From positions 1,054,001-1,118,000 of the forward strand of contig JAKSGN010000038.1 of NCBI GenBank assembly GCA_024180945.1: a stretch of DNA of 64,000 nt, in the 5' to 3' direction. The stretch comes from Macrophomina tecta. Taxonomy: Eukaryota; Ascomycota; Dothideomycetes; Botryosphaeriales; Botryosphaeriaceae. Under the pieces are notes generated by a model. That model saw nothing but the letters and a program-made list of their open reading frames with translations. It searched no databases and was not told where the DNA came from. Below are positions 25,276-38,634 of the stretch, piece by piece. Each line of letters opens with the position of its first letter. Position 1 is the stretch's first letter. The position numbers and the translations under genes are program-made.

Positions 25276-28200
25276 TTTCTGAGACGATGAGGTGTCAAAG
25301 TGCCGGCACTGGAAAGCCATATATCCTTCATAGTTGGGGAAGCGGAGCCTTCTATCAGAGTTCTACTGCCACATGCCAGGAAGAGAACAACCTTGGGGAC
25401 GAAGTGGTTGAGAAGGAAGCACAAATGCTTACTTGCAAACAGTCAAGGTGGTCACCGCATCTGCGCGGCCGGATACTTTGATATTGGTGGCTTGATCATT
25501 AATTTTGGCTCTTGTTGCTTATTGCTAAGATGCATGAAATTTGCGAATCCGAATCCTTGACTGCGGCAGGGGAATGGCTCACTAAGCTTACTGCGAGTTA
25601 CGTAGCTTTGAAGGTGCTCGGCACCCGATATGGGGCATCAGTTCATCTATTGTTGGCGTCGTGAGCCTTGTCCTTTCAGGGCCCAGGTGGGGGGAGCGCC
25701 TGCGTTGAAAAGTCTTCTCTACGGTCACTATCATTAATTTGCTGTATTGACTGTGATTCACCTGTTTACATTCTTATTTTTTTTTTTCCTTGCTCAACGA
25801 AAAGAGGAGCAGCCAGCAATTTGTAATTCTGCTGCGCCATAGCGTGAGGATCGCGTATGAATGTTCCCTTTCCCGCCCACTTTCGCTCTCTTCCGTGCTC
25901 GGAGGTACTAGCAAAGCAACAGCTTCTCTGAAACATAACCATGTACCACTGGAAGGGATTCCACATGCACTTGTATCACAGCTCTTCTCTCTCTGAGGCA
26001 TTTTACATATTGTATGCCAACGCTAGCGGGATCTTCATTGCCCGTGGAGACCAGCGGGCAATATGCTCATCCATTAGCTGCGTTTCAGACCATAAAAACT
26101 CACTACTATGAGCAAGGGGTCCTCATAAATGCGCAGATGACATGGTTGCAGGCGCAGTGAACACGGTACATTGACGATCCGGTCGGCTCGCGTAGAAAGG
26201 ATGTTGTTGGCTCCTCTAGCATCCCCGACTTCGAAGTGGAGCATGATTGCCTTAAGATCCCCAGAGTTGGATGCCCTTAATCCCAAGCCAGCAAGCTCAG
26301 TACGGCCCATTACGGCCTTTGCCATTTGAACAGCTCCCAACGGGTAAATACGGGTGAAACCCTACGATGATCGGCGAGGCGCAGGTCTAGTCTTGGGCCG
26401 CCAATGGACAATAGTGGAGAGCCAAGAACAGATCCGAACCCCGCCTTGCCACTTAGAGTACTCCTTTGACACGAGTTCTTCGTGGAGAAAAGGGTGCTCA
26501 GAGTGCCCCCGCCTCGAGGTTCCCAAGCGACTCCTAACTTGATCGCCGCAAGTTCTCATGACACTGGGGGGGCTGGCCGCAGCTAACCGCGCATAAAAGG
26601 GCAGCCTCAACAACAAGATATCGTGACATCATCTAGCGGCCGCCCTGAAGCCGCAATAAACTTGACAGCTGACCCTGACAGGTATCCGACGAACAAGATG
26701 GCAGCAACCATGTAAACCCTGATAGACAGGTCGTTGCTGGATACTGAACAATGGAGCTGCGATCCGCATGTCACCCACAGCTTCCTGGCGTGCGGCACGA
26801 GCCGCAACCTGTCCTCCCCATCTTGCTCATTGCACAGCATTGGGCGGCTGTCTGGGCAGAGACTTCACAATATGTGTGGCGTGGCCCGCCCTTCCTTCCA
26901 CTCCGGTACTGTGGTACCGAATGCTCTGCTGTGAAGGATGCCCACCCTGGACACTAATGCTTTCTCTCATCCCTTGATCTTAGATGGATGCCTGGTCCTG
27001 GGACAATGCTCTACTTTCGATCTCCAGGCATCCCCACTCGTGCTTCGATCTTGGCGGAAGCCTAGGACGAGGAGCCGGCAAGGATCCCTGATCATTGTTA
27101 GCAAGAAATACAGCCAACCGCCATGTCAGGCGACCTCCAGAAACAGAAAATGAAGGTGGTTTCTACTCCGCTATTCCATGTCCATGAACGGCATGTCCCG
27201 CCCGCGGGACTGAAGACACAAATGAACCAGGTAACGATCGCGAAGTTTCCAGTCAAACATTCCCAGCAAGTGGCTTGCGACTACAACCGCCCTCAGCACA
27301 ATCTCGAAAACTGGAAAGCAGACGACGATCATATACAAGAGACGTCGATAATAGACATGTGACCACAAGCCCGTTCCAACTCCCGGCGCCCAATAGGAAA
27401 ACGGCGATGCCGCAAAAAGGGGACCACCTCCTCAAACAACCCATCAGCAAAAAGGACAAAAGCGCATGTGGCCGCCGATCGACCAAAGCCTACCCCGGAA
27501 TACCCGAGCCAGCACAGTCCGCTCGTTGTCTCAGTACAGGTCCCATCCCCATTTAGCCGTTTAAGCTTCAGTCCACACGTTTCGCGTGACAGCGCAACAG
27601 TTGAGACCTCACAACACGCATAAGCGCGCTGGAGCAAACCTACGGTGTAGGAGCATCAGCCACGCACCAAACCCATAATAAACCAAACAATCAAAATCGA
27701 ACATGCGGCTGCGGCGAAAAAAGAAAAAAAAATACGAGAAAAGAATTAACTGCAGGAGAATAAACTTTTGCACGTGATGTGGCGGAAAAAAAAAAAAAAA
27801 ACGGTCAGCGGCGCCTGCCGCCTACCTGGCGCGAAAATGCGGTACATAGCAGTGGCGGGATATGGCAGGGTCTCGTCAGCAGTGGGTAAGCAGAGGGTAT
27901 CGATGAGCGATTTCCCCAATCCCTTCTTCGCCCGTATATCACTGCCGCAAACATTTAGCGGCCATTGTGGAAAGATTTCACGTGAGGTGGCCCTTGGGCA
28001 GACGGAAGAACGCGAGTGGTGAAATGAAAAAAAAAAAAAAAGAGAAGCGAGGAGGAAGGGCGTTCCCCCGTCTCCGCGAGTGCGGAGCAAAGTGCGATCC
28101 AGCTGGCAAATCCTGCGCGATGGCGATCAGGTATTCGCGCCGCAATTTTATCAAACAGAGGAACCCGGTGCTGCAAGTGAAGAACAAGGTACCGCAGCGG

Positions 28201-31200
28201 CGGGTGGATGAGAGAGCCGTGCGCACGTTCTGAGGCTGGCAGGGGAGGAGAGGGAGGCCAGGGTGACAGTAAGAAAGACATAAACACGAGAGAGACGAAA
28301 GGATACAGCGGTCTCCAGCGTTCGCTATTGATCCGATAGGGACATGGAAACTCTGTATGGGCGGGCCGATAAGCTTGAAGCCGCATCATGGCAGCAGATT
28401 GAGAAATGGGCATGGTCAGGGCTGCAGTTGTACAATTTAGGCTAAATCGAAGGGATGAAGAGGAAAGAGTTACATGGGACACGCTACAATAATGCCTCGA
28501 CGCACCAAGAGCTGTCGAGCAACTTTTCTCTCCCTTTCCTTTTGCTTTCTCGAACGAGCCCAGTAATGCGCGGGGCTGGGGCTGCCCCACTCATTCCCGG
28601 GGTGCCTACTCTTATACTCGCTATACGTGTGTTTCGGAGGAAAATTCCAACGTTACTTGACAATAGGCAATCATTGCCCCGGGAGGCAGGGTATACTTTG
28701 TCTCCCCTCGAGGTACCTTGGCAGCGGCGAAATCTCCAGACATCCCCTGTTGACCAATAAAAGCTGCATCACGAGGCCCAGACCTTCTACATACAGCCGG
28801 ACAGGGACCTTCCTATCTGCACGACACAATAGTCTTCCCATCTCCGCGCAACAGATCGGCCTCTACCACGGGAATGGATGATCCGGCTGAACAAAAAAGG
28901 AAACAACCGATACCACCACCGAAAAAAGGCTCGTACCTCTTGAAGTAGCTCGTACACTCCGACAAGCACCATCCACGCCGAAGAATACGTCTGGACTCAT
29001 CGCGCTCTGCTTCGTTTTTCGCCGAACGGCGCCTTGGCATCAATGCGAATAGATCTCTGCCCTCTTTCCTGCGTTTTGTTGGCCGACCGACTGAAGTTGA
29101 AAAAGCGAGAAAGATCCGAGCACCCTAGAGTTTCCCCGGGAGCGAGCCGAGTGGGCCAACAGCAGGAGCAGACAAAGCAATGGCCGGGGCCCGCGACGCG
29201 CCGAACGCACGCGCCTTCCCCGACAAGGAGCATCCCAGATCAAGGAAGACGATCGACGAGACCCTGGTCGAGTGAAGGGTGCAGAGCTCGGCGAACCAAG
29301 CGGCAAGATTGGAGAGCTTGAAGGGCGGTGGGTACGAAGGACCAAAAAAGGAAAAAAACCCACGATGAAGTTGTCAGAAAAGGGCGTGCTGTAGACACTC
29401 GACTCGAGATACGACACGACCCGGTAGCCATAAAACCGAACGAGAATGCGGTTCGACAGAAGTGTCGAAGCGCCGAGTCGTGGCTGCCGCGCAGAGGTTC
29501 AGCTCACGGAGCCGATGCACGACACTTTGGCGTCCGGACTCTTTGTGGAATCTACGGATCCGCGCCCATCCCTGTCTACCGGCGTTTCGACGTACGGGAT
29601 ATGGCAATGGTGGCGAGACGTCTCGAGGCAAGCTCAGCTGGGCAGCTGACAACGACAGCGCACAGGGGTTGTTGCGAGCTGTGCGGGCGTCTGACCGATT
29701 GAACGGGACGAGGTCGCCGAGCAAAGCTGCAGATTCGGCAAGGTCTACCTGATCCTGCGACGGACACCGGCGGAATGGCACCGGGACAGGTAGGGGTGGA
29801 TGGATGGCTTCGAAGAGAGTAGTCATCAGATGCCTGGCGGCCGGCTGATTGGTGCGGGGAAGAGGGTTTGTTTCGGCATCCTGGTCGTACCTGGGAAGAT
29901 CCGGCCATGAGATTGCGATCTATGTGGGGGTTTCGTCGCGGCGCTGGCGGGCGGTGAGAAGACAGGTCTCGACCCGGTGTGACACCCTGCAAGCCGCAAA
30001 CGCCTTGGCACTCGCTCGTAATTCGCGCCTTTCGACAGTTCAATGCTGCTCTGAAAGGAGCCAAAATAGGGCCAGTGTTTCCAATTAGGAGCGCGACGAG
30101 GTCTACATTTCCCGAAACAAGGCAGGCTGTGAGCGTTTCTACCAGCGATTCCGCTCAAGATGCCTCGGAAGAAAGCATTCAGTGCATTATCGCACACTGC
30201 CTTTCTGCAACGATAACACATACTGATTTTATGAGCGGCAACGGAGATTCGCTGTTTGCAACCTTGCATGACTGTGGTTAGATTCTTGTATGTCAGGGAC
30301 GCACCTAAATGCCCATCCAGAAAAATAGCCCCAAGAGCCAGTCACCTGTAGTGTCGAATGTCGAACGTCTGGCTGCCTTTGGCGAAGATATCAAGGTAAC
30401 AGTAACTTCGTAAGAAAAAGCCCAGGAGCATCAAACTGTGTTTGATCAGTAACCGGGTCACCGGTGAATAGACAACCTATTCATATAGGCTGTTTGAAAT
30501 GTCGTCTACTACGAAGCGATGGAAAGCCGAGAGCGTGCATCTGTACTTTTTTGTGTTCAGTGCGCATTCAGGTGTCAGAAGAAATGTCTGCTGGAACTGG
30601 CGATGTATTGAATTTTGAATTCAAGACCGGGCCGTCCAATCTTCGATGCGTGCTACGGCCGTAAATCTCAGCGATACCCGGCGTACGTGGGTACGTTGTG
30701 AGATGGTCGGACGCACAAGACTCACTGTGTTTCTATCTACGATTAGTCCCCGAACCTGTGTGGATAGGCAATTACTACGACCTTCTCCAAAATCATGTAA
30801 TGGCATGAAAGAAATTCCCAGAGGGGACAAGATATGGCGATGGATCGGGCTCACATATCGCGCTGAAATTACTCAAAACTTGAGCAATTCGCTAAGCTAC
30901 AGACAAGACTAAACCCCGGCCCTTTCAGGCCAAAGTTTTGTTGAACCCGGGTACAGAGTCATGTGGATTGCTGATGCCTGACGAGGAGCATGATGTTGGG
31001 GGGTTGAATCGTACGACGGGTCGACCCTAAAGTCGTTGGCGCTGGGGAAAGGTTCAAGGCAATAAATGGTACCGCCAGGGCCGCGAAGCAAAATTCGTCC
31101 CAAGGCCAAGCTCGGGACGCGCCGTGATAAGGCTACCAAATCTCAGTATCCTGCCAGCCCATGGAACCTTCGACCGTTGGAAGGATCAATGACCGGTAAA

Positions 31201-33484
31201 ATGGGTGGGGACATTGTGCATGGAAAGCTAGGTCTGACGAATGAAATGCAAGTGGATGTATAGAATGGGAATGCCGGAATCCTCACAGCACCTGACCTTG
31301 TCGGGCCAATAGAGTGGGATTATGACTTTGGTATTCAGTTCGGCCCAAGGGTCCTTTCGCTGGAACGCGAGAATTGAGACCTGTGGGCGGTCAGAAGGGC
31401 GGATATTATTTGTTCGGATGCCTTAGAAGCCCTTTCCGTCCGTAAGCCACAGTTCGGTCTCCAGCGTAGGCAGAGCAGAGGCTGCGAAGGGCTTCACGCG
31501 ATGGCCCAGGCGCAAAATCGGAGGTGAGACTAACTTGAGAGCTGTTAATCTGGATTGCAGAACATTAATTGTCACGAGATACCTCGGTATTCTGACCGCA
31601 ACGAAGTGAATTTAGAGGAGGTTTGGACTATGAAAATCGCAGCTCGTTTCAGCTTTGGAAACTTGGTGTGGTGGAGGCGTTTAACTTTGCGCAGTGTATG
31701 GTCGCGATGAAAATAGGCCAGTGCAGAACGCCGCGCTAAATGGCGCCAACTCGTGGCTCCGATCGTTGATCATCGCAGGCACCAGGCGTAACGGGGAGCC
31801 ATTTGCCTCTCAGAGTTTTACCTCTGTGCTGCAGGTTCTAATGTGTTTCGAAGTGTGTTAGATCCCGCGAACATTCTAGAGCGCCGTGGCCGCGATGATC
31901 GTGATCTCGGAGGAGGACGGCAGTGCGGCTTTCCGTGTGGAAAACTCTGCTAATCTTTTAAGATGAAGCTGACGAACGCGATTGAAACTTGTCACGATTC
32001 TCGGGCATTTCTCATCCGAGGTGGTGCAGCACCCGGATAGTGGTGGCGGGTTGATAGGAAGCTTTATTTGACAGTGATCGCCTGTCTCTGATCACAAGCA
32101 GTTGTGGTGCGACCTTGAGCCTATTGGAGCGCTGGCCCAACGCCAGAGTCGGAGAATAGAGTTGTCGGCAAATTTGTCCCGCTCAGACGTATGCAAATCG
32201 CAAGCCGTCGATGTTCCTCCCGGCTCCAGATCCTACGGATGGACCAAAAAGTGATTCAGTAGCCATCTCGCCTTCATACCAAGTTCGTCAATAGTGCGAA
32301 TAGCACAGTCAACCGCGAATGGCATGGCGGACCGGCAGCCGCGCTATGGCTAGCTTTGCTAGCTTTGCACAGAGACAGCTCTACAAGGCAGGACGCGCAA
32401 GATGTGCGTGAGGAAGCCGGAGGCGCACCAGAAAGCTTGGCTCCACTAAGAGCAGCCGGCTGGAGCTCCGCGAGGGTGAAGTCTGGCTGAAAATGCGTAA
32501 GTCACATACGACGCGGTGGGGAAAGGCTGCATGAGGCGCGAATCTGCTCGGTTTTTGACAGTTGACAATATGCCGCTGCTGCAGGAGGCGCAATCGGCAC
32601 GCGGGAATTTGTCATAGTGACTCCAGAGCGGATGATGACCCCCTTACTGGTGACGTTGAGTCTGAGAGGTACGAAATTGCCCGATCGCGAACCGGTGCAG
32701 CTCAACGGTGGTAGTCTAAGTCATCTCAAACACCGGGTCCTTAAGGCGGGCCGCCGCTCGTGGTGTCGTTGCCGCCTGGACATCACTGGCCTGTTGACCA
32801 AGCCTTATCGATTCGAGGTCTGACGCTCCAATCCAAGCCATGTTATTTCCTGCAGCGCAGTAGCGCCTTAATTTCGCTATGGTAGTGGATGTGAGTCGTG
32901 TGCAAGAAAGCATGCCGGAGATTCAGGGCCGTATTTCGCCGGCGATGGCAAGGGAAAGAGCCGCCTTGAGTTATTGTGGCCTGATGGAGCACGGTAAAGG
33001 GTACCGATGACGCGCATGGCTGCTCTCGGACGAGGGTCGGCAGAGGGCAGCCGGAGCATGGGTGCTTGTGTCAAAGCCACGGCGCCACGCTCGCAGGACT
33101 GAGCGCGGGATCAAGCAGAAGCAGGAGCTCGTTTTGGTAAGATAGAGTGGCATGCCCTGCGACTAACAATGACCGCAGCATGCACGGCGCAGGGAGCAGT
33201 CCTGAGGCGGGTGGCGGCTTCCGGGAACGACGGAGGGGGGACTACAACACGGGCAGAAGCCAGAGCAACAGCGGAGATCAATGATCTCCAAGCGTGGCGT
33301 ATACGCGAAAGGGGAAGTCGGAAGCAAAGACTGAAGCGAGGAGGATCCTGGCCCACAGATCTGCGGCGCGGCGGAGCAAGAGTCGGGTGGCTTGCGGAGG
33401 TGAGATGACAGCCGGTGGGCGCCCCCGCATGACTCGCGGCAGCACATTTGTGGAGGAGTGCTTTTTTCCGGGCTGTAATAGGCA

Positions 33485-33488
<4 letters not shown>

Positions 33489-33520
<32 letters not shown>
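33489..33520. repeat. (AG)16 microsatellite
   Basis: Sixteen uninterrupted AG units. Located in the G+C-rich region upstream of the homeodomain gene. Confidence 0.95.
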
Positions 33521-33523
<3 letters not shown>

Positions 33524-34305
33524 CAGATGATTCAACGGTTGTTTTGCGGGCCAGGCCTCGCGCTGGCGGGGGGGCAGTCGAGGGATGTCGCAGGTCACCT
33601 GCTGGGCCACCGCGGGGTCGATGCGGTGCCAGCCGGCGCGCCCTGGGACTGGCGGCGACGCTGTGACAGCTTAGCACATCAACCCTCGGGCGTCCCACTA
33701 GCAGCCATGACTTTGAACCTGGTGTGCGGGTCGGCGGGCTGCTGCAACCCTGGCGGGCGTAGGATTCGCCAGTCGACTCGTCGGCGGAAGGCTGCACGAT
33801 CGTGTAGCCTCTGTGCTCCGGCCCAGCGCCTGGGTTTCTGGGGACACCAGACCCGAGTCTTGCAAGGCGCGAAGCAGGCGGCATTGGTTGGCAATGTCTC
33901 ACAGGCGTGTATATGCAGCTGCAGCGCACCAGGCAACGAAACACGAACCGCTCGCGGAGGCAGTTAGTGAAGAACCCGGCGAGGCAGCTGTGCTACCAGG
34001 AGCCCGCAACCCCTGTCCGCATACGATGTTGCTGCACGCCGAGGGCAAAATGGCAGCATGTCCGCTGCGTCAAGCCAGTCAGGCCGCAGAGCAGAGCCCG
34101 CGCGCCCGGCTGCGAGCCGCGGGCAGCAGGTCCGGGCTGCAGCGAAATCCACGATATTAGCGCATGCGTCTGATGCAACGCGTGGTCGACGAGAGCTTGG
34201 CGGCGGCGTGCGGCGACGGACGTCGAGGCAGGCAGCGGCAAGGGCAAGAGGCGGATCTTGCAGCGCGGCGCAGGCGCGGGTGGGCGGTATGTAAGTAAGC
34301 GGGCC

Positions 34306-34377
34306 GGTGGTGGTGGTGGTGGTGGTGGTGGTGGTGGAGAGGGTGGTGGTGGAGAGGGTGGTGGAGAGGGTGGTGGT
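34306..34377. repeat. (GGT)n repeat with GGAGAG interruptions
   Basis: A 72-nt G-rich array of GGT triplets interrupted three times by GGAGAG. G-runs on one strand could allow G-quadruplex-like folding; this is inference. Confidence 0.9.
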
Positions 34378-34934
34378 AAGGGCAGACTTAGGTGGCCTGG
34401 GGCAACGGTGTTGCCCTCAGCAGCAGGTTTCCAAGCGAGGCCCCGCGGCTGAGAGATCAGAGCACAGCGGATTGGTATGTGATGGCTCAGCAGGCAAGAA
34501 ACCTGGAACAGCGTTTGAGGAGCTGGGGCTGCGAACACCGACCAGCGCACATGTACCTTGACGGAGAGCCGCGCCGCTGCGGTCACCCTTGCTGCGGGTA
34601 CTGCGGGTGATGCCGCTGGATCTCTGGTCTGTCGCAATCAGCTGAGCGCATCCATGCTGGTGGCGTCGGGCCAGCAGGCCGCACCCTGGTTCTGTGACGG
34701 GCAAACCCAGCCCACAGCGTCGGCGGACGCTCGTCATGCAGGCGGGCGCAAGAGGTCGCATCTTCCGCGCGCCTGGTAGCGTTCCGGAGCGGGTGCATGC
34801 AGATTCTGCCTCTGCCAGGCGCGAGCGAGACAGCGCCCCGAGGCAGTGCGGCGCGGCGGTTGCGGCTGCGGTGCAAGAAGAGCCTGGGCGCCGCAGCTGC
34901 TGGCGAAAGGGCGAAGGACGAAGGACGAGCACAG

Positions 34935-34992
34935 CACCGCACCGCACCGCACCGCACCGCACCGCACCGCACCGCACCGCACCGCACCGCAC
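34935..34992. repeat. (CACCG)n pentamer tandem repeat, about 11.6 copies
   Basis: A perfect 5-nt tandem array spanning 58 nt, bounded by ACAG on both sides. It is open in all frames only because the unit lacks stops; no protein is implied. Confidence 0.95.
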
Positions 34993-36988
34993 AGCGAACG
35001 CCGCAGTGGCAGCGGCGGGGCGCGGAGCGAAGCCTGGCAGGGATTCGCGGGAGCCCGCCTGGCCGCTTCGGAAGTACCTCGAGCCAAGACGACGCTCCCC
35101 TTCAACCACCACCGCTCTGACACCGCGCCTGCCGAGGGCCTCGATCCCGACTCACCATCCCCAACGGCGGCAGCGAGCCTTCCGCCCCGCCGGATTCTCA
35201 CCACCCCGATGGCCCCGGATCCGGCCAGGGCCGGTGCCGCGGCCGCCAGCGCAGGATTGGTGCGCGACAGCCACAGCGGAATCCCGACCTCGCCCCTGCG
35301 CACATCTTCGCCGACGTCAAGCGCCTGTCAGCGCGGCGGCGGCCTGACTGTCATGCACGTGTGTGCGGCCGAAGCAGGAGGGCACGAGCGAGCACGGTGC
35401 AGGGCGAGGCTGGCGGCGCGTCGGACAGCGTTGCGTGCGCCACGAGAGACACCACAGACACCGGCCCTCTTGTCGATCGCCGCGAAACACCTCGTCTCCG
35501 TGTAACCCGCGCTGGCCTCGAGCTCATGTTTACCAACGTCACCCCGCCCCGGCCTAGCAGCGTCGCGCGGCGCACTACACTGCACCATTTCCTGGCTCCC
35601 ACGCACCGCCGCTCAGGGGCTTAACGCTCCTGTTGCAAACAATGGTCGGCGGGGCGTGCGCGCGCCATGGCCTGGTGAGTACGTGAGAGAAATACAGAGC
35701 TAACACGGAGCCGGCCACCCTCTGCAGCCTCGGCACTTTGCCCGATCCCTACCGTGTGCGACGGTCTCTTCGCGCAGACGTCAAGCGGGCGGCCAGTTTC
35801 AGGGACGGCTGCGCTGCAGGGCAGGCCAGACGCCTGCGCCCACGCCGCACAGCAACGGGCTTCCGGCCTGCTTTTTCCATCCAAGCCAGGACAGGGCTGA
35901 TGGTGAGGCGAGCCGCCGCCGCTGCTCGCCAATCGCCCGAGCCAGCGCGCTGCGGTGTCGCTGCACGCTGGCAGCGCAGCGCAGGCAGGTAGGTCGGCGG
36001 ACAAGCACAGCACATGCACAGGGCCGGGCAGGCTTGGGGCTTGGTCTCTCTTGGGCATGGTGGCGGCGGGCAGACGGGCTCCGGCGCGCTAGAAGCTCGT
36101 CCTCCTGCGTCTCGCGTCTTCGCCAAAACTTTAACACTAGCGCCTGTCAGATGGGCTTAGCAGCATCGGCAGGCTAGCACATTATTTGAGCTCCCTGATC
36201 GCTGTTGGCCCGCGCGGGCGAGCAGCGTGGCTTCAAGCTCGCGCGGGCCGTTGCAGAGCTCAGCAGTCTGGAGGGAGCTGCTCCTCCCGCTGAGCGCCCT
36301 GATCCCAGTTCTGCGCCTACATAATCTCACCTGGCCGCGCGCGGGTGCTTGCACTCTCCCGCCGCGCCGGCCCCATGGCTACACGGGAGCATAGTTATTT
36401 GCTCGTCATATACGCCCTTGGCTGAGCCAGCGTTGTGGCCCGCCCATCGTCACTGCTTCAAAAGTCGCCTGCTCCGGAGCCAGTGGGTCCAGCACCGCCC
36501 TCCCAGCCCAGCATCTCCTCCACCACCCTCCCGCCCATCCTGCTCCACCAAAAGAACCGCCGGTGAGTCCTCCCGCCTGGCCATCACCATCACCACCTGG
36601 GGCTGGCGTCTCTCGCCGCACCCTGGGACCGGGTGCGTCGTGAGGGTCATTCGTCCGCCCATGACGCTGCGTGCCACCCTCGCAGCAACCTCGCGTGCGC
36701 CTGCCGTCTGCACTCGTCCTGCCCCTCTGCAAGCTCCAGTCTTTCCTCGGTGCCCTCCACTGCTCTGAGAGGCATTCGCTGCCCCACCTCCCATGCCATT
36801 CGCGCGAATTGTTGGGCCTCTGCGGTACTGTAAACCACGGACCACGGATGGCAGAAGGCCATGCCCGGACAAAGGGTCTGCAAAGTCCCATCGCCATGTC
36901 ACTGCCGGTCACTCGACCATCATTCAGTCAAAAATCCATGAGCGACTGCTGACACAGGCGCCAATAAATAGGTCACTGCCCGCACGCG

Positions 36989-38634
36989 ATGGAGTGTCTG
37001 ACTCTCCAGGACGTGCCCAGCTATCATCATCGCGCCGCTATGTCTTTCGACGAGCGGAGCCCTTCGCGCTCTCATGCGAAATCACATGAGAGCTCGGAGC
37101 GGATGAAGGTAGGCAGCATCCTTCACCCGTTCTCTCCATCTTTGCCTGCCCCCTCAACTCCTCCCACCCTTCCCGACCTGCCTGAGCCCGAAGCTTCAGG
37201 ACATTTGCCTGTCCATTCTCAGCCGCAGCCGTCCCTTCAACCTCCCCTCACACCCAGAGACCGTGGCGACGCTGCTGCTGCCTCTCGCCCGGCCGACGAG
37301 CAGGAGGGCTGGGTAGTCCTGCCGGAAACCCGCAGTGCACTCTTGCCACTCCCACAGGCCGGCGAGCAACAGCGAAGCGACCCGGAGCGTCTATCTAACG
37401 GGGAAGCGAGGCAACGCGGTGAGGTATTTGAGCGCCGCTGGCAGGAGTTCTCCCGCCAGCAATCCATCCCGCTATCACCCACCCATGAAGTGCCGCCCTC
37501 GACCACTGTCACACCAGAATTGCTAACAGGTCAATTGCGGTATGGACAGACAAGCAGCCGGCTTCCTGGCTTTCACGAGGTGAGAACATCATCTCATTCG
37601 CCTTTGCCGCCGCCCATAGCTGACTCCAGTAGCTGGCCGCCATCGCAGACCAGCCCCGTGAACAGCAGCGTGGCGTGGACAGTGCATCTTCTCCTGCGAC
37701 CATGAGCTACTACCAGACCTCCTCCTCTCGGACCTCGCGACAGAACTCGACTGAAAGGCCCGTGTTCAATGATCCATTCAGAGCCCCTCCACATTCGACC
37801 TCACCTCTGCGTGTCAGTGATGAGCATCCTCGAGTGCCTCCGCCTGCAGAGAATTACACGACACGTAACGAGGCAAGGAACTCAGTCCTGCATTCTGGAG
37901 CTTCGCCCACTCCTGAGCATCGGAAATCCAGCATGAGGGCTGATTACGAGCCTCGTGCGGCGCTGCCCCCATTGTTTCCTCCGTCCAGGGCGGTTTCTCA
38001 TGACTCTGGTCCTCCCGCGGCCCGGCACCAGTACTACCAGTCAGGTCCATATCCGCAGCCGCTTCAGGTGCCTCAGGAACTCCGCCGCGCCAGTGAAGTC
38101 CCTTACCGCCACCCAGGATATGCTGTTTATCCACCTGATCCTTACAGGCAACGACCATCGTGGGGTTCAGAAAGCCCAAACTACTCAAGGCACTATCAGC
38201 GTCATGACAGTACTGTCTACGCTGGCCCAGAGCACCCTTGGGGATTCGGATATCCCCCATCATATAGCTATGGTGTGGATGGGGCCCACCCGGATGGAAA
38301 TGGTCGCAGACGCCGTGGGAATCTGCCCAAGGAAGCAACAGCCCTTCTTAAACAATGGTTCCACGACCACAGCGACGCGCCTTACCCGTCGGATGAAGAA
38401 AAAAGCGCCCTGGCGATGCAGACGGGCCTTTCGAACGCACAGATTTCCAATTGGTTCATCAACGCCCGGAGACGTACTCCGGGAAGAGAGGCGCGAGAGC
38501 AGGCAAAGCAGAACCGCCAGAACCAAGCGCTGATGCAAGGTCAGCAACAGCGCCCGCAACAAGATGCCGAAGAGGAACAGCTGCATAGCGCCCATGCCTT
38601 ACCATCGGGACCAGCGCTCTACCATCAAGAATAA
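36989..38634 (+). CDS. TALE-class (KN) homeodomain transcription factor
   Basis: One intron (37580-37653, donor gtgaga, acceptor accag) joins two exons into 523 aa. The homeodomain is at residues about 412-475 and contains the TALE three-residue insertion (SDAPYPSDEEK) and the recognition helix motif ISNWFINARRR, so DNA binding is expected. The N-terminal 400 residues are Ser/Pro-rich and disordered, with a KVGSILHP-type motif near residue 36. The C-terminus is Gln-rich (QGQQQRPQQ). The start at 36989 is the first in-frame ATG; ATG 37040 (MSFDERS) is a reasonable alternative. Fungal TALE factors include mating-type and developmental regulators; this one cannot be tied to a named gene. A long G+C-rich upstream region precedes it. 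Confidence 0.92.

Larger units (their letters stand above)
25276..36988. other. Gene desert, 11.7 kb
   Basis: No gene can be supported. 25.3-32.4 kb is mixed sequence with short frames, stops throughout, and homopolymer runs near 27,786 and 28,027. 33-36.9 kb becomes strongly G+C-rich and CpG-rich with dinucleotide, trinucleotide and pentamer repeats, and all long frames there are Arg/Pro/Ala-rich shadows. The last kilobases are probably an extended promoter or leader of the homeodomain gene, which is common for developmental regulators (inference). Confidence 0.45.

Noticed and set aside
33111..33944. 277-codon minus-strand frame in the G+C-rich desert
   Set aside because: It crosses the (AG)16 microsatellite, giving an alternating Leu-Ser run, and is otherwise Arg/Pro/Ala-rich. 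Not a plausible protein.
34694..35505. Long overlapping frames on both strands around the (CACCG)n array
   Set aside because: They are open because the pentamer contains no stop in any frame and the region is very G+C-rich. No conserved features.
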